From SSC3 sp963769585 (GTDB lineage Bacteria > Actinomycetota > Actinomycetes > Propionibacteriales > Nocardioidaceae): a stretch of DNA of 64,000 nt. Under the pieces are notes generated by a model. The model had not been told where the DNA came from, ran no database searches, and was given only the letters and a program-made list of their open reading frames with translations. The stretch lies in assembly GCA_963769585.1 (NCBI GenBank), contig CAVYMJ010000006.1, positions 868,001-932,000 on the forward strand. Reading direction: 5' to 3'. Positions 25,091 to 33,590 of the stretch are shown here, piece by piece. Numbering within the stretch: the first letter of the stretch is position 1; the number at the start of each line of letters is the position of its first letter. The translations under genes were made by a program, and so were the position numbers.

Positions 25091-25846
25091 GTGAGCATCG
25101 ACCGCGACGCAGTTGAGCCTTCCGAGTCCGTGCCGGACGAGGTTGAGGGCCAGGCGCCGCGGTCGACTCGATCCGGGTCTGGGTCGGCGCAGCCTGCCAA
25201 GAAGCACCTCCCGGTCGCCCTGGAGATGGTGTTCCTCCTCGGAGTGGCTCTGGTCCTCGCGGTTGTCATCAAGGCGTTCTTCCTGCAGGCGTTCTACATC
25301 CCCTCGGGGTCGATGAACGACACCCTGGTCTTCAACGACCGGATCCTGGTGGAGAAGCCCTCCTACTGGAAGGGCGGCCCGGAGCGCGGTGACGTCGTCG
25401 TCTTCTCCGATCCAGGTGGCTGGCTCGGCGCTGAAGCGGAGCGCGTCCCGGCAACCGGACTGACCAAGATGCTCGAGGTCTTCGGGCTCTACCCGACCGG
25501 CGGACACCTGGTGAAGCGGGTCATCGGCGTCGGTGGCGATCATGTCGTGTGCTGCGACGACCAGGACCGGGTCACGGTCAACGGCGTACCGCTGAACGAG
25601 CAGGACTACCTGGCTCCCGGCGAGAAGCCGTCGTTGATCACCTTCGATGCCGACGTGCCCGAGGGCTATCTCTGGGTGATGGGCGACAACCGTTCGCACT
25701 CCGCCGACAGCCGCGTCCACCTCGGGGACCCGGGAGGCGGGTTCGTGCCTGCCGACGATGTGGTGGGCAAGGTCTTCGCCGTCGTCTGGCCCGTCGGTCA
25801 CGGCAAGCTGGTGCACCGACCCGACACGTTCCAGGACGTGGATTGA
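25091..25846 (+). CDS. lepB: Signal peptidase I
   Basis: A 251-aa membrane serine protease that removes signal peptides from exported proteins. A 40-residue charged cytoplasmic head precedes one transmembrane helix (ALEMVFLLGVALVLAVVIKA). The catalytic Ser is in FYIPSGSMNDTL (Ser74), and the general-base Lys in GGHLVKRVIGVGGD (Lys142). The MGDNRSHSADSR box is intact. An insert WLGAEAERVPATGLTKMLEV between the boxes is common in actinobacterial enzymes. TAGGCT lies exactly 6 bases before GTG, suggesting a leaderless mRNA independent of rplS. Confidence 0.96.
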   Translation: MSIDRDAVEPSESVPDEVEGQAPRSTRSGSGSAQPAKKHLPVALEMVFLLGVALVLAVVIKAFFLQAFYIPSGSMNDTLVFNDRILVEKPSYWKGGPERGDVVVFSDPGGWLGAEAERVPATGLTKMLEVFGLYPTGGHLVKRVIGVGGDHVVCCDDQDRVTVNGVPLNEQDYLAPGEKPSLITFDADVPEGYLWVMGDNRSHSADSRVHLGDPGGGFVPADDVVGKVFAVVWPVGHGKLVHRPDTFQDVD

Positions 25847-25895
25847 CCAGGCCGCGAGACCGCCGCCCCCGCTCCCGCCTGCCCGGCTGTGCGTC

Positions 25896-26663
25896 GTGAG
25901 CGCACTTCCGCGAGGTCTGACCGTACGGCGGGACGCCGGACTCCACGGCTACGAGCGCGCGCTGCGCCGGGCCGGCCTTGACCCCATCGCCGGTGTCGAC
26001 GAGGCGGGGCGCGGAGCCTGCGCCGGTCCGCTCGTCGCGGCGGCGGTGATCCTGCCCGAGGGGCGGCGGGGACAGGTGCCGGGCCTCAACGACTCCAAGC
26101 TGCTGACCGAGAAGGCCCGGGAGCGGTGCTACGACCAGGTTCTCACCAGGGCTCTGGCCTGGTCGGTGGTCGTGGTCGGCAACCAGGAGTGTGACCGGCT
26201 CGGCATGCACGTCGCGAACGTGGAGGCCCTTCGCCGGTCGCTTGCTCGGCTGGACGTCCGACCTTCGTACGTCCTGACCGACGGCTTCCCGGTGGACGGG
26301 CTGGAGGTCCCCGGTCTGGCGGTCTGGAAGGGTGACCGGGTGGCTGCCTGCATCGCGGCCGCATCGGTGCTGGCCAAGGTGACCAGGGACAGGATCATGA
26401 CCAGGCTGCACGACGACTACCCGGTGTACGACTTCCTGACCCACAAGGGCTACGTCACGGCAGCCCACACGGCCGCCCTGCAGGAGTACGGACCGTGTGA
26501 GCTCCACCGGCGCAGGTTCGTCAACGTACGCCGTGTCGAGGGGCTGTTCGCCGTCGCGGGGAGCGAGGATGGCCCAGGCGGGAACGCCGGCCCGTCGCGG
26601 GAGGCTGGCGCCGTCGACGTACCCCTGATGCTGGAGGATGGCCCCATGGAGGTTTCCCGGTGA
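25896..26663 (+). CDS. rnhB: Ribonuclease HII
   Basis: Removes ribonucleotides and RNA from RNA-DNA hybrids. The 255-aa protein has the DEG motif at GVDEAGRGACAGPL (Asp35, Glu36), a further acidic site LTDGFPVDG, and AAASVLAKVTRDRIM with the last catalytic Asp. The LNDSKLLTEKARERCYDQ segment is family-typical. GTG at 25896 is chosen because it places about 34 residues before the DEG motif; the frame open back to 25758 would overlap lepB. The C-terminus after GYVTAAHTAALQEYGPCELH is longer than in enteric enzymes. The stop overlaps the next gene by GTGA. Confidence 0.95.
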   Translation: MSALPRGLTVRRDAGLHGYERALRRAGLDPIAGVDEAGRGACAGPLVAAAVILPEGRRGQVPGLNDSKLLTEKARERCYDQVLTRALAWSVVVVGNQECDRLGMHVANVEALRRSLARLDVRPSYVLTDGFPVDGLEVPGLAVWKGDRVAACIAAASVLAKVTRDRIMTRLHDDYPVYDFLTHKGYVTAAHTAALQEYGPCELHRRRFVNVRRVEGLFAVAGSEDGPGGNAGPSREAGAVDVPLMLEDGPMEVSR

Positions 26664-26968
26664 GCGCAGAGGATCTCGAGAAGTACGAAGCCGAGATGGA
26701 GCTGCACCTCTACCGCGAGTACCGCGACGTGGTGGGGATCTTCAAGTACGTGGTGGAGACCGACCGTCGCTTCTACCTGTGCAACCAGGTCGACGTGAAG
26801 GCCCGTACCGAGGCCGGCGACGTCTTCTTCGAGGTGACCATGACCGACGCGTGGGTGTGGGACATGTACCGGCCCGCGCGGTTCGCCAAGAACGTCAAGG
26901 TGCTGACTTTCAAGGACGTGAACGTCGAAGAGCTCAACCCGGCTGAGATCGAGCCACCGAAGGTGTAG
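26660..26968 (+). CDS. DUF2469 family protein
   Basis: A 102-aa protein characteristic of actinobacteria: MSAEDLEKYEAEMELHLYRE, YRDVVGIFKYVVETDRRFYL, VFFEVTMTDAWVWDMYRPAR. Its function is not known to me; it almost always follows rnhB, as here with a four-base overlap, which argues for a housekeeping role in nucleic acid metabolism or translation. Abundant Tyr, Glu and Trp and absence of cofactor motifs suggest a binding protein. A hairpin at 27043 probably ends this operon. Confidence 0.93.
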   Translation: MSAEDLEKYEAEMELHLYREYRDVVGIFKYVVETDRRFYLCNQVDVKARTEAGDVFFEVTMTDAWVWDMYRPARFAKNVKVLTFKDVNVEELNPAEIEPPKV

Positions 26969-27012
26969 GCCCGGTTCGTCCGAAGAATTCTTTACCTGGC
27001 TTTGCTCCCGGG

Positions 27013-27021
27013 TTATCCACA
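27013..27021 (+). other. Consensus DnaA box
   Basis: TTATCCACA, the strict DnaA-box consensus, within an AT-richer stretch between the DUF2469 gene and tadE. It is single, so it is not an origin. Regulatory meaning is uncertain. Confidence 0.3.
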
Positions 27022-27042
27022 GGAGCGGTAGCCTCGGTGAGG

Positions 27043-27067
27043 ATCGGTGAAAGAGGGTCACCGATTC
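27043..27067 (+). terminator. Hairpin downstream of DUF2469
   Basis: ATCGGTGA (27043-27050), loop AAGAGGG, TCACCGAT (27058-27065), then TC. A perfect 8-bp stem about 75 bases beyond the stop; a terminator without a T tract, or the first element of the tadE leader. Confidence 0.45.
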
Positions 27068-27090
27068 GCGTCATGGACCACACGGTGCGC

Positions 27091-27154
27091 CGTCTGGCTT
27101 CATGAAGTGCCGGTCGGTTCGCTCGGGAGGCGATCGCTCGGCCCAAGCCAGACG
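27091..27154 (+). promoter_or_regulatory. Long-stem RNA structure in the tadE leader
   Basis: CGTCTGGCTT (27091-27100) pairs perfectly over 10 bp with AAGCCAGACG (27145-27154), enclosing 44 bases that can form a GCCG/CGGC inner stem. The GGAGGG ribosome site of tadE comes 30 or so bases later. The shape suggests a riboswitch or protein-binding leader; it does not match the cyclic-di-GMP cores I know. Confidence 0.4.
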
Positions 27155-27198
27155 CTCTAGGGAGGGAGTCTGGACAGTCGCTTACTGGAGGGATAGCG

Positions 27199-27675
27199 AT
27201 GTTCAGGTGTGGCTTCAGCGCGCGCAGCCAGCGAGGTGCCGCAGCGCTCGAGTTCGCGCTCGTCGGCACGGTTCTGATGACGCTTGTCATGGGGATCCTG
27301 AGCTACGGGTTCATGCTGAGCTTCCGTCAGGGAATCAGCCAAGGTGCAGCCGAGGGCGCTCGTGCTGCCGTCGTGGCCGCAGTCGCAGCCGACCAGAGGA
27401 ACGATGCTGTCGGGGCGATCAACGAAGCACTGCAGAGCTACGGCGTCACCTGCGCCATCCCCAGCGGGAGCACCGGCACGCTCACGTACGGCGGGAGCAG
27501 CGCGGGGTCCTGTGCGGTCATGGTCGGCGTCTGTCCGGCTGACCCGTCACACAACTGCGTCCAGGTCGCCCTGAAGTACAACTACCGCGACCACTCCCTG
27601 ATCCCCTCCTTCCCCGGGCTCGGCGTCCTGCTGCCGACCGACCTGAACTACACCGCGTCGGCCAGGGTGAGCTGA
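27199..27675 (+). CDS. TadE-like pseudopilin
   Basis: A 158-aa protein with a short basic head (FRCGFSARSQRG) followed by AAALEFALVGTVLMTLVMGI, the TadE signature with conserved Glu at +5 of the hydrophobic segment, which prepilin peptidase is expected to process. The rest is extracellular with a possible disulfide (TCAIP..GSCAV..GVCPA..NCVQV, four Cys). ACTGGAGGGATAGCG precedes ATG. It overlaps the TadG-like gene by one base (tgATG). No Tad ATPase, TadC or secretin gene is in this window, so the assembly machine must be elsewhere. Confidence 0.88.
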   Translation: MFRCGFSARSQRGAAALEFALVGTVLMTLVMGILSYGFMLSFRQGISQGAAEGARAAVVAAVAADQRNDAVGAINEALQSYGVTCAIPSGSTGTLTYGGSSAGSCAVMVGVCPADPSHNCVQVALKYNYRDHSLIPSFPGLGVLLPTDLNYTASARVS

Positions 27676-29270
27676 TGGTCGGTAAGCCTCGCGTGCGGCG
27701 TGACGAGCGCGGCGTCGTACTCATCATGGTGGCCCTGGTCGCGTCCATGCTGATGGTGGTCGGAGCGCTGACGGTCGACCTCGGAATGCAGCGTGTGAGC
27801 CGGCGAGACATGCAGGCGCTCGCGGACGTGGTGGCCCTCGACCTGGCCTGGGAGGTCGGGGGAAACAAGACCGTTGGCAGCCTTGCGGTTGACGTATCCG
27901 GCTCCGACTGGAACAAGGCGCTGACGCGAAGTGTCGCGCGCAACAGTGCGTCCATCGGCGACCCTCCGCAGGTGACCGCCGAGGTCGGCACGATCGACCT
28001 GCAGGGTGACTTCCAACCGATGACCGATCCCGCCGACAGGCCGACCGCCGTACGCGTCAGGGCAGCGTCGCGGGTGAGCTTCAAACTGCGACCGGGCACC
28101 GGATCGACGCAACGCTGGGCCGTAGCCGCGAACCCCGACGCCGCCTGCTTCAAGGTCGGCTCCTACGCCGTCCGTCTGGCTACCCAGGACGCGACCCTGG
28201 TCAACAGCATGCTCAAGGACGCGCTCGGCACCAGCCTGCTCGGCTACGACGGACTCGCCGATGCCCAGGTCTCGCTGACCACCCTGACTGGTGCGCTCAC
28301 CGTCGGATCTCCCGGCGGCGTGCTCGACTTCGCCCAGGTGAAGCTCGGGGACTTCGTCGCGGCGATGGCAACCGCACTGACCAGCACGCCGGGAGCGCAG
28401 GCGGCGGACATCACGCTGTTGCAGACCATCCGCGCCCAGCTCAACGTTCCCAGCAAGGTCGTCGACGTCGGCAAGCTCATCGACGTCGGCTCCGGCAACG
28501 CGTCCGCCGTGGACGCGACTGTCAATCTCCTCGACCTTGTCTACGGAGCTGCGATCATCGCGGGCGGGAACCACTTCCTCGGGGTGCCGAACCTGACGGT
28601 GTCGCTGCCCAACGTCACCCACACCACCACGCAGCTCTCGGTCGTGGAGGCGCCGCAACTCGGCTGCGACGACGGGGTCGCCAAGACCTCGCAGGTGGTC
28701 CTCACCATCCGGGGGAAGGTCAACACCAGCCTGGCTGTCGCGACGGTGGTCGGAGACGTCAGCGTGACGCTCAACCTGGCCAACGCGAGCGCGACCCTCA
28801 GCGACGTCCACTGCACCGACGGCGTGGCAGACAGCCTGATGCTCAACGTGTTCGGTCAGAACCTCGCCTCGACGCAGATCGACTTCAGCGGTCTCGGCGT
28901 GAAGCCGGCCCTGCTCCCGACGGTGCCCCTCGTCGGGCTGGAGGCGAGCACGGTGCAGCCTGACCCCTCGGGCACGTTCACCTTGGCGCTGCCCACGTAC
29001 TTCTACCCGACGCCGTACCGGACCACGCAGGGGACTCAGCCCGTTCCGCTGCTCCAGTCGTCGAACGTCTCTGCGCTCGGGATCCCCCTGGCGGGCGTGG
29101 TCGTGACGCCGTTGCTCAACACGGTGCTGAACCCGATCATCACGGCCGTCAATGGGATCGTCGCCAACAACGTCTCGCCGCCGCTCGGCCTCAACCTTGC
29201 CGGCGTCGACCTGTTCGCGGTCGGGGGTGACCAGACGCCGTCCTGTAGCAAGCCGAAGCTGCGCGGATAA
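27675..29270 (+). CDS. TadG-like membrane-anchored secreted protein
   Basis: A 531-aa protein. The N-terminus RRDERGVVLIMVALVASMLM is a pilin-like segment, then VVGALTVDLGMQRVSRRDMQ and ALADVVALDLAWEVGG, the Flp/TadG (TadE-family) pattern in which residues after the helix line up as a coiled stalk. The remainder is a Ser/Thr/Val-rich extracellular region with two Cys pairs (LGCDDG, VHCTDG) and repeated beta-strand motifs (DVSVTLNLANASATL). The ATG shares its A with the tadE stop. A cluster of four hairpins follows the gene. Function: probably a minor pseudopilin or surface adhesin. Confidence 0.8.
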   Translation: MVGKPRVRRDERGVVLIMVALVASMLMVVGALTVDLGMQRVSRRDMQALADVVALDLAWEVGGNKTVGSLAVDVSGSDWNKALTRSVARNSASIGDPPQVTAEVGTIDLQGDFQPMTDPADRPTAVRVRAASRVSFKLRPGTGSTQRWAVAANPDAACFKVGSYAVRLATQDATLVNSMLKDALGTSLLGYDGLADAQVSLTTLTGALTVGSPGGVLDFAQVKLGDFVAAMATALTSTPGAQAADITLLQTIRAQLNVPSKVVDVGKLIDVGSGNASAVDATVNLLDLVYGAAIIAGGNHFLGVPNLTVSLPNVTHTTTQLSVVEAPQLGCDDGVAKTSQVVLTIRGKVNTSLAVATVVGDVSVTLNLANASATLSDVHCTDGVADSLMLNVFGQNLASTQIDFSGLGVKPALLPTVPLVGLEASTVQPDPSGTFTLALPTYFYPTPYRTTQGTQPVPLLQSSNVSALGIPLAGVVVTPLLNTVLNPIITAVNGIVANNVSPPLGLNLAGVDLFAVGGDQTPSCSKPKLRG

Positions 29271-29286
29271 CTACCCAGACCTCGCA

Positions 29287-29408
29287 CCGGTCTTCCCCCG
29301 GACCGGCTGCGACGCGACAGCAGCGCACTTGCTGTCGCCACTCGATGCGGCCGTACACCCCCCACGGGCCGCATCGGTCAGGCCGCGGCGGGCGAGTCCT
29401 TTCGCCCG
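29287..29408 (+). terminator. Four successive hairpins after the tad genes
   Basis: CCGGTC/GACCGG (29287-29306); GCGACAGCA/TGCTGTCGC (29314-29338); CGATGCGGCC/GGCCGCATCG (29343-29376); CGGGCGA/TCGCCCG (29389-29408). All stems are perfect. They fill most of the 255-base gap before the YraN gene; no ORF is seen in it. Confidence 0.6.
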
Positions 29409-29525
29409 TCGCGGTTCCTGTTGTGCGGGGCCGCTTCGCTGCCGCCGCCCTCCACAGCCTGGTCGTCTCCCCAGCCACCCGGCGGATGAGCCAGGGTCGG
29501 GGCCACCCCCGGACAGGCTTCCCGC

Positions 29526-29900
29526 ATGGCCACGACAGCGCACCACAACACCCGGCTGGGGGCGTACGGCGAGACTTGTGCCGCCCGGCATCTGACCCGC
29601 AACGAAGGCATGGTCGTCCTCGACCGCAACTGGCGGTGCGACCTCGGCGAGATCGACCTCGTCCTACGCGACGGCAGCGTGCTAGTGGTCTGTGAGGTCA
29701 AGACCCGTTCGTCGCAGAGGTTCGGCTCGCCGCTCGAGGCCGTCTCGGCCGAGAAGGTCGCCCGGCTCAAAGCCCTGGCAGCCCGGTGGTGCCAGGTGCA
29801 CGGCGTCCGGCCCGGCGACATCCGGATCGACCTGGTAGGTGTCCTCGTCGACCCGACCACCGGCCTGCGGCTCGACCACGCCAAGGGGGTGGGCTGGTGA
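29526..29900 (+). CDS. YraN family protein (UPF0102, endonuclease-like fold)
   Basis: A 124-aa protein with the restriction-endonuclease-like core of the YraN family: LGAYGETCAARHLTRNEGMV, then NWRCDLGEIDLVLRDGSVLV and VCEVKTRSSQRFG. GEIDLV and EVKTR provide the D-(x)n-ExK nuclease-type residues. Substrate and role are not established. ATG has a weak ribosome site (GACAGGCTTCCCGC). It overlaps comM by GTGA and begins the conserved YraN-ComM-DprA block, linked to DNA uptake or processing. Confidence 0.9.
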   Translation: MATTAHHNTRLGAYGETCAARHLTRNEGMVVLDRNWRCDLGEIDLVLRDGSVLVVCEVKTRSSQRFGSPLEAVSAEKVARLKALAARWCQVHGVRPGDIRIDLVGVLVDPTTGLRLDHAKGVGW

Positions 29901-31489
29901 CGCATGCGACCGCCCGGAGCATCTCGCTCCAGGGCGCACACGGACACCTCATCGACGTGCAGGCCGACCTGTCGGACGGCACCGTTCAGACTGCGATGGT
30001 CGGACGCCCCGACACCTCGATCAGCGAGGCACGCGATCGCTGCCGCGCTGCGGTGGTCAACAGCGGTTTCGACTGGCCCGTCACCAAGCGGGTGACGGTG
30101 TTGCTGTCGCCGGCCGACCTGCGCAAGAGCGGCCCCCACTTCGACCTCGCGATCGCGGTGGCCGTCCTGGGCGCCGCCGGCGCCTTCGCCCCCGAGGCGG
30201 CGGAAGGGACGGTGTTCCTGGGTGAGCTGACGCTGGACGGAAGGCTTCGCGCGGTTCCAGGAGTGCTCCCGATGGTCCTTGCCGCCGCAGCGGCTGGGCT
30301 TCACTGCGTGGTGGTGCCGGACTCGCAGGTCGAGGAGGCGGGCCTCGTGCCGGGCATGACGGTGCTGGGGGTGCGTTCGCTGCGGCAGGTGGTCGCTCTG
30401 CTGCGTGACGATCCGGTGCCAGACGCCCCCCGGGTCGCGCCGCTACCCACCCTCCCCGGCGTGAGCTGGCGGGGGGAGGAGCGACTCGGCGGGCTCGACA
30501 TGGCGGACATCATGGGCATGGCCGACGCCCGGTACGCCGTCGAGGTCGCAGCCGCAGGGGGTCACCACCTGATGCTCAGCGGGCCGAAGGGCGCCGGGAA
30601 GACCACGCTGGCCGAGCGCCTTCCCGGGCTGCTCCCGGACCTGGCTTTGGACCAGGCCCTCGAGCTGACCTGTATCCACTCGGTGGCCGGCACGCTCCCG
30701 CCGGGGATGCCGGTGCTGACCAGGCCGCCGTTCCGGGCACCGCATCACTCCGCGACCAGGGCCAGCATCGTCGGTGGGGGCAGTGGGCGAACCAGGCCCG
30801 GAGAGATCAGCCAGGCCCTGCACGGGGTGCTCTTCCTCGACGAGTTCCCGTTGTTCCACACCGACATCATCGAGTCCTTCCGCCAGCCGCTGGAGAGTGG
30901 CGAGGTCACCATCTCCCGTGGTGAGGAGACAGCCACGTACCCGGCACGCACGATGTTCGTCCTCGCGGCGAACCCGTGCCCTTGTGGTGACTTCCACCCG
31001 ACCAACCGGGACCACCGCTGTTCGTGCACCGAGGTCCAGCGTCGGCGCTACCGCAACAAGCTGAGCGGCCCGATCACCGACCGGATCGACATCACCCGAC
31101 ACGTCGAGCCGGTGCGTACCCATGAGCTGGCTGACCCCCTGACCAAGCCCGAGAGCAGCGCTGAGATCCGGGAGCGAGTGGTGGCCGCGCGGTCCCGGCA
31201 GGCCCAGCGCTACTCCGGAACCGCCTGGCGACTCAACTCCGACGTCCCGGGTCCCGCCTTGCGTGAGCACTGGCCCGTGACGGCGCAGGCACAGGCCGAG
31301 CTCGACCGCTGGCTCTACGCCGGTGCGCTCACACATCGCGGCTCGACCCGCGTGCACCGGCTGGCCTGGTCCATCGCGGACCTGGCCGGGGCCGCACAAC
31401 CCGGGCGGCGCGAGGTCGAGGTGGCGTTCCAGCTTCGCGTGGGTGAGCCACTTCCGCTCGAAGCCCTGCGTCGGGACGTGGTCCGGTGA
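29897..31489 (+). CDS. comM: ComM/YifB family ATPase (Mg-chelatase-like)
   Basis: A 530-aa AAA+ protein; ComM is a DNA helicase that helps branch migration during natural transformation in species studied. The N-terminal Lon-protease-like domain (GRPDTSISEARDRCRAAVVN, HFDLAIAVAVLGAAGAF) precedes the AAA+ core with P-loop GPKGAGKTTLAERLP (about 232), HSATRASIVGGG, and Walker B GVLFLDEFPLF. A small Cys cluster follows (NPCPCGDFHPTNRDHRCSC), probably metal-binding, then DRIDI and the C-terminal lid. GTG at 29897 overlaps the YraN gene; the frame open from 29786 is not used. Confidence 0.95.
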   Translation: MTHATARSISLQGAHGHLIDVQADLSDGTVQTAMVGRPDTSISEARDRCRAAVVNSGFDWPVTKRVTVLLSPADLRKSGPHFDLAIAVAVLGAAGAFAPEAAEGTVFLGELTLDGRLRAVPGVLPMVLAAAAAGLHCVVVPDSQVEEAGLVPGMTVLGVRSLRQVVALLRDDPVPDAPRVAPLPTLPGVSWRGEERLGGLDMADIMGMADARYAVEVAAAGGHHLMLSGPKGAGKTTLAERLPGLLPDLALDQALELTCIHSVAGTLPPGMPVLTRPPFRAPHHSATRASIVGGGSGRTRPGEISQALHGVLFLDEFPLFHTDIIESFRQPLESGEVTISRGEETATYPARTMFVLAANPCPCGDFHPTNRDHRCSCTEVQRRRYRNKLSGPITDRIDITRHVEPVRTHELADPLTKPESSAEIRERVVAARSRQAQRYSGTAWRLNSDVPGPALREHWPVTAQAQAELDRWLYAGALTHRGSTRVHRLAWSIADLAGAAQPGRREVEVAFQLRVGEPLPLEALRRDVVR

Positions 31490-32619
31490 GTGACCGGTTG
31501 GCCCGCGTCGCGCTGAGCCGACTGAGTGAGCCAGGGCAGCCGCGACTGGCAGCACTGGTCGCGGACCTCGGGGCGGAGGTGGTCTTCGACCACCTCCGCA
31601 GAGACCGTGACCTGGGGTCGGTTTCCGCCGACATCGCCAGCAGGCTGCGTGGGCTCGACCCCGAACGTGAGCTGGCCGAGGCGGCGGGGGTGGGAATCCG
31701 CTTCGTCGTGCCGGGTGACCCTGAGTGGCCGCCCGGGCTCGCCGACCTCGCGGGCGCCGATCCGGTGCAGCGCAGAGGGGGCGAGCCGGTGGGCCTGTGG
31801 TTGCGCGGCGGACTGAGCCTGGCTGAGGCCTGCGGCCGGTCGGTGTCGATCGTCGGGTCGCGCTCGGCCACGTCGTACGGCGCGAGCGTGGCGGGTGAGA
31901 TCGGCGCGACCGTAGCCCGAGAGAACCTCACGGTGATCTCGGGTGCCGCCTTCGGGATCGACCAAGCCGCCCATCGTGGGGCCCTCGCTGTGAAAGGACC
32001 CACGGTCGCGGTGCTCGCCTGTGGGGTCGACCGGGCCTACCCGGCAGCCCACAAGCAGCTTCTGGACTACATCACCGACACCGGTCTGGTGGTGTCCGAG
32101 CTACCTCCCGGCTGCGCGCCGACGAGGCTGCGGTTCCTGGCCCGCAACCGGCTGATCGCCGCACTCTCCCAGGGCACGGTCGTGGTGGAGGCCGCCGTTC
32201 GGAGCGGCGCCCTCAACACCGCGAACTGGGCGAGCCGGCTCAACCGTGTGGTGATGGGTGTCCCCGGTCCGGTGACCAGTGCGCCGTCCGAGGGCGTGCA
32301 CGAGCTGATCCGTGCTGGCAAGGCGACCCTGGTGGCCAGCGGTGTCCATGTGCTGGAGCTGGTGTCCCCGAGCGGCTCCTTCGCTCTCCCTCCGGCGCGC
32401 GGCGAGGAGCGGCCCCGCGACGGCCTCGACGAACGCGAGCTGCGCGTGCTCGACGCCCTGCCGGTCGTCAACGCTGTCTCGGTTGAGTCAGTGGCTCGAA
32501 CGTCGGGGCTCGCAAAGCCTGCGGTTCGAGCCAGCCTCGCGCTCCTGGCTACGGACGGGCTCGTCGAGGAGGAGAGTGGCCTGTGGAGGATCCGGGAGGC
32601 GGCTCGCCACGCAGGGTGA
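31486..32619 (+). CDS. dprA: DNA-processing protein DprA
   Basis: A 377-aa DprA, which loads RecA onto incoming single-stranded DNA. The Rossmann-like core is complete: VSIVGSRSATSYGASVAGEI, LTVISGAAFGIDQAAHRGAL, RFLARNRLIAALSQGTVVVE, GVPGPVTSAPSEGVHELIRA. A winged-helix-like C-terminus follows (LSSPSGSFALP region to ASLALLATDGLVEEE). GTG overlaps comM by four bases. Together with ComM and YraN this is the transformation-type set common in non-transforming actinobacteria, where the genes may serve recombination. Confidence 0.95.
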   Translation: MSDRLARVALSRLSEPGQPRLAALVADLGAEVVFDHLRRDRDLGSVSADIASRLRGLDPERELAEAAGVGIRFVVPGDPEWPPGLADLAGADPVQRRGGEPVGLWLRGGLSLAEACGRSVSIVGSRSATSYGASVAGEIGATVARENLTVISGAAFGIDQAAHRGALAVKGPTVAVLACGVDRAYPAAHKQLLDYITDTGLVVSELPPGCAPTRLRFLARNRLIAALSQGTVVVEAAVRSGALNTANWASRLNRVVMGVPGPVTSAPSEGVHELIRAGKATLVASGVHVLELVSPSGSFALPPARGEERPRDGLDERELRVLDALPVVNAVSVESVARTSGLAKPAVRASLALLATDGLVEEESGLWRIREAARHAG

Positions 32620-32654
32620 CCCGTTGGAGGTCCCGGCCTTCGTAGGCTGGCTGG

Positions 32655-33590
32655 ATGGACGACGGTGTGCCAGGTGGTCTCCCAGAGCCGATGGCGGCTG
32701 CCCTGGGGGAGTACGAGCGACACCTGGTCTCCGAGCGCAACCTCTCGGCGCACACCGTCCGGGCGTACCTCGGGGACGTCGCCAGCCTGCTGGAGCACGC
32801 GATACTTCTCGGGCACAAAGAGCTGGCCAGCATCGACCTGGGGGTGCTCCGCAGCTGGCTGGCCAAGCAGCAGACGCTCGGCAAGGCGCGAACGACGATG
32901 GCGCGTCGAGCCACGGCTGCCCGGATGTTCACGGCGTGGGCTCTGCGCAGCGGCAGGACCGGGACCGATCCGGGGGCTTTGCTGGCGTCCCCCAAGGCAC
33001 ATCGTCCCCTCCCGTCGGCACTGCGGCTCGACGAGGCGACCGGGCTGATCGATGCCGCCCTGGAGCGAGCCCTCGACGGTTCAGCCCTGGGCCTGCGCGA
33101 CCTGGCGATGCTGGAGCTGATGTACGCGACGGGCATCCGGGTCGGGGAGCTGTGTGGCCTCGACGTCGACGATCTGGACCTCGAGCGCCGGGTGGTTCGC
33201 GTCCTCGGCAAGGGCCGCAAGGAGCGCTCCGTCCCGTTCGGGCGCCCGGCGGAGCGGGCGGTCCTAGCGTGGCTGCGCGACGCCCGTCCCGAGCTTGCCG
33301 TCCCCGGGTCGGGGCCCGCGTTGTTTCTCGGTGCCCGAGGCAAGCGCATCGACCAGCGAGCGGTGCGCGCAATGGTGCATGACCGCCTGGGCGAGGTGCC
33401 GGGCGCTCCCGACCTGGGGCCGCACGGCCTGCGGCACACCGCTGCGACGCACCTCCTCGAGGGTGGGGCAGACCTGCGATCAGTGCAGGAGATCCTCGGC
33501 CACGCCTCGCTGGCAACGACACAGATCTACACCCACATCACCAACGACCGCCTGAGACAGGCCTACCGCCAAGCGCACCCGCGAGCCTGA
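32655..33590 (+). CDS. xerC: Tyrosine recombinase XerC
   Basis: A 311-aa tyrosine recombinase that resolves chromosome dimers at dif. The N-terminal SAM-like domain (YERHLVSERNLSAHTVRAYL) precedes the catalytic domain: Arg162 in GIRVGELCGLD, Lys in GKGRKERSVPFG, H257-x-x-R260 in HGLRHTAATHLLEGGA, His283 in LGHASLATTQIYTH and nucleophile Tyr292. All six catalytic positions are present. TAGGCT ends six bases before ATG (leaderless candidate). Its housekeeping position after dprA and full length argue against a mobile-element integrase. The 3' end overlaps the convergent M23 gene by 53 bases. Confidence 0.93.
   Translation: MDDGVPGGLPEPMAAALGEYERHLVSERNLSAHTVRAYLGDVASLLEHAILLGHKELASIDLGVLRSWLAKQQTLGKARTTMARRATAARMFTAWALRSGRTGTDPGALLASPKAHRPLPSALRLDEATGLIDAALERALDGSALGLRDLAMLELMYATGIRVGELCGLDVDDLDLERRVVRVLGKGRKERSVPFGRPAERAVLAWLRDARPELAVPGSGPALFLGARGKRIDQRAVRAMVHDRLGEVPGAPDLGPHGLRHTAATHLLEGGADLRSVQEILGHASLATTQIYTHITNDRLRQAYRQAHPRA

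Noticed and set aside
27043..27198. Cyclic-di-GMP riboswitch before the tad genes
   Set aside because: The stems are real but the conserved core sequences of known classes are not present.
32655..33590. Integrase of a mobile element
   Set aside because: Full-length XerC in its conserved place after dprA, with no attachment-site repeats, tRNA or phage genes nearby.
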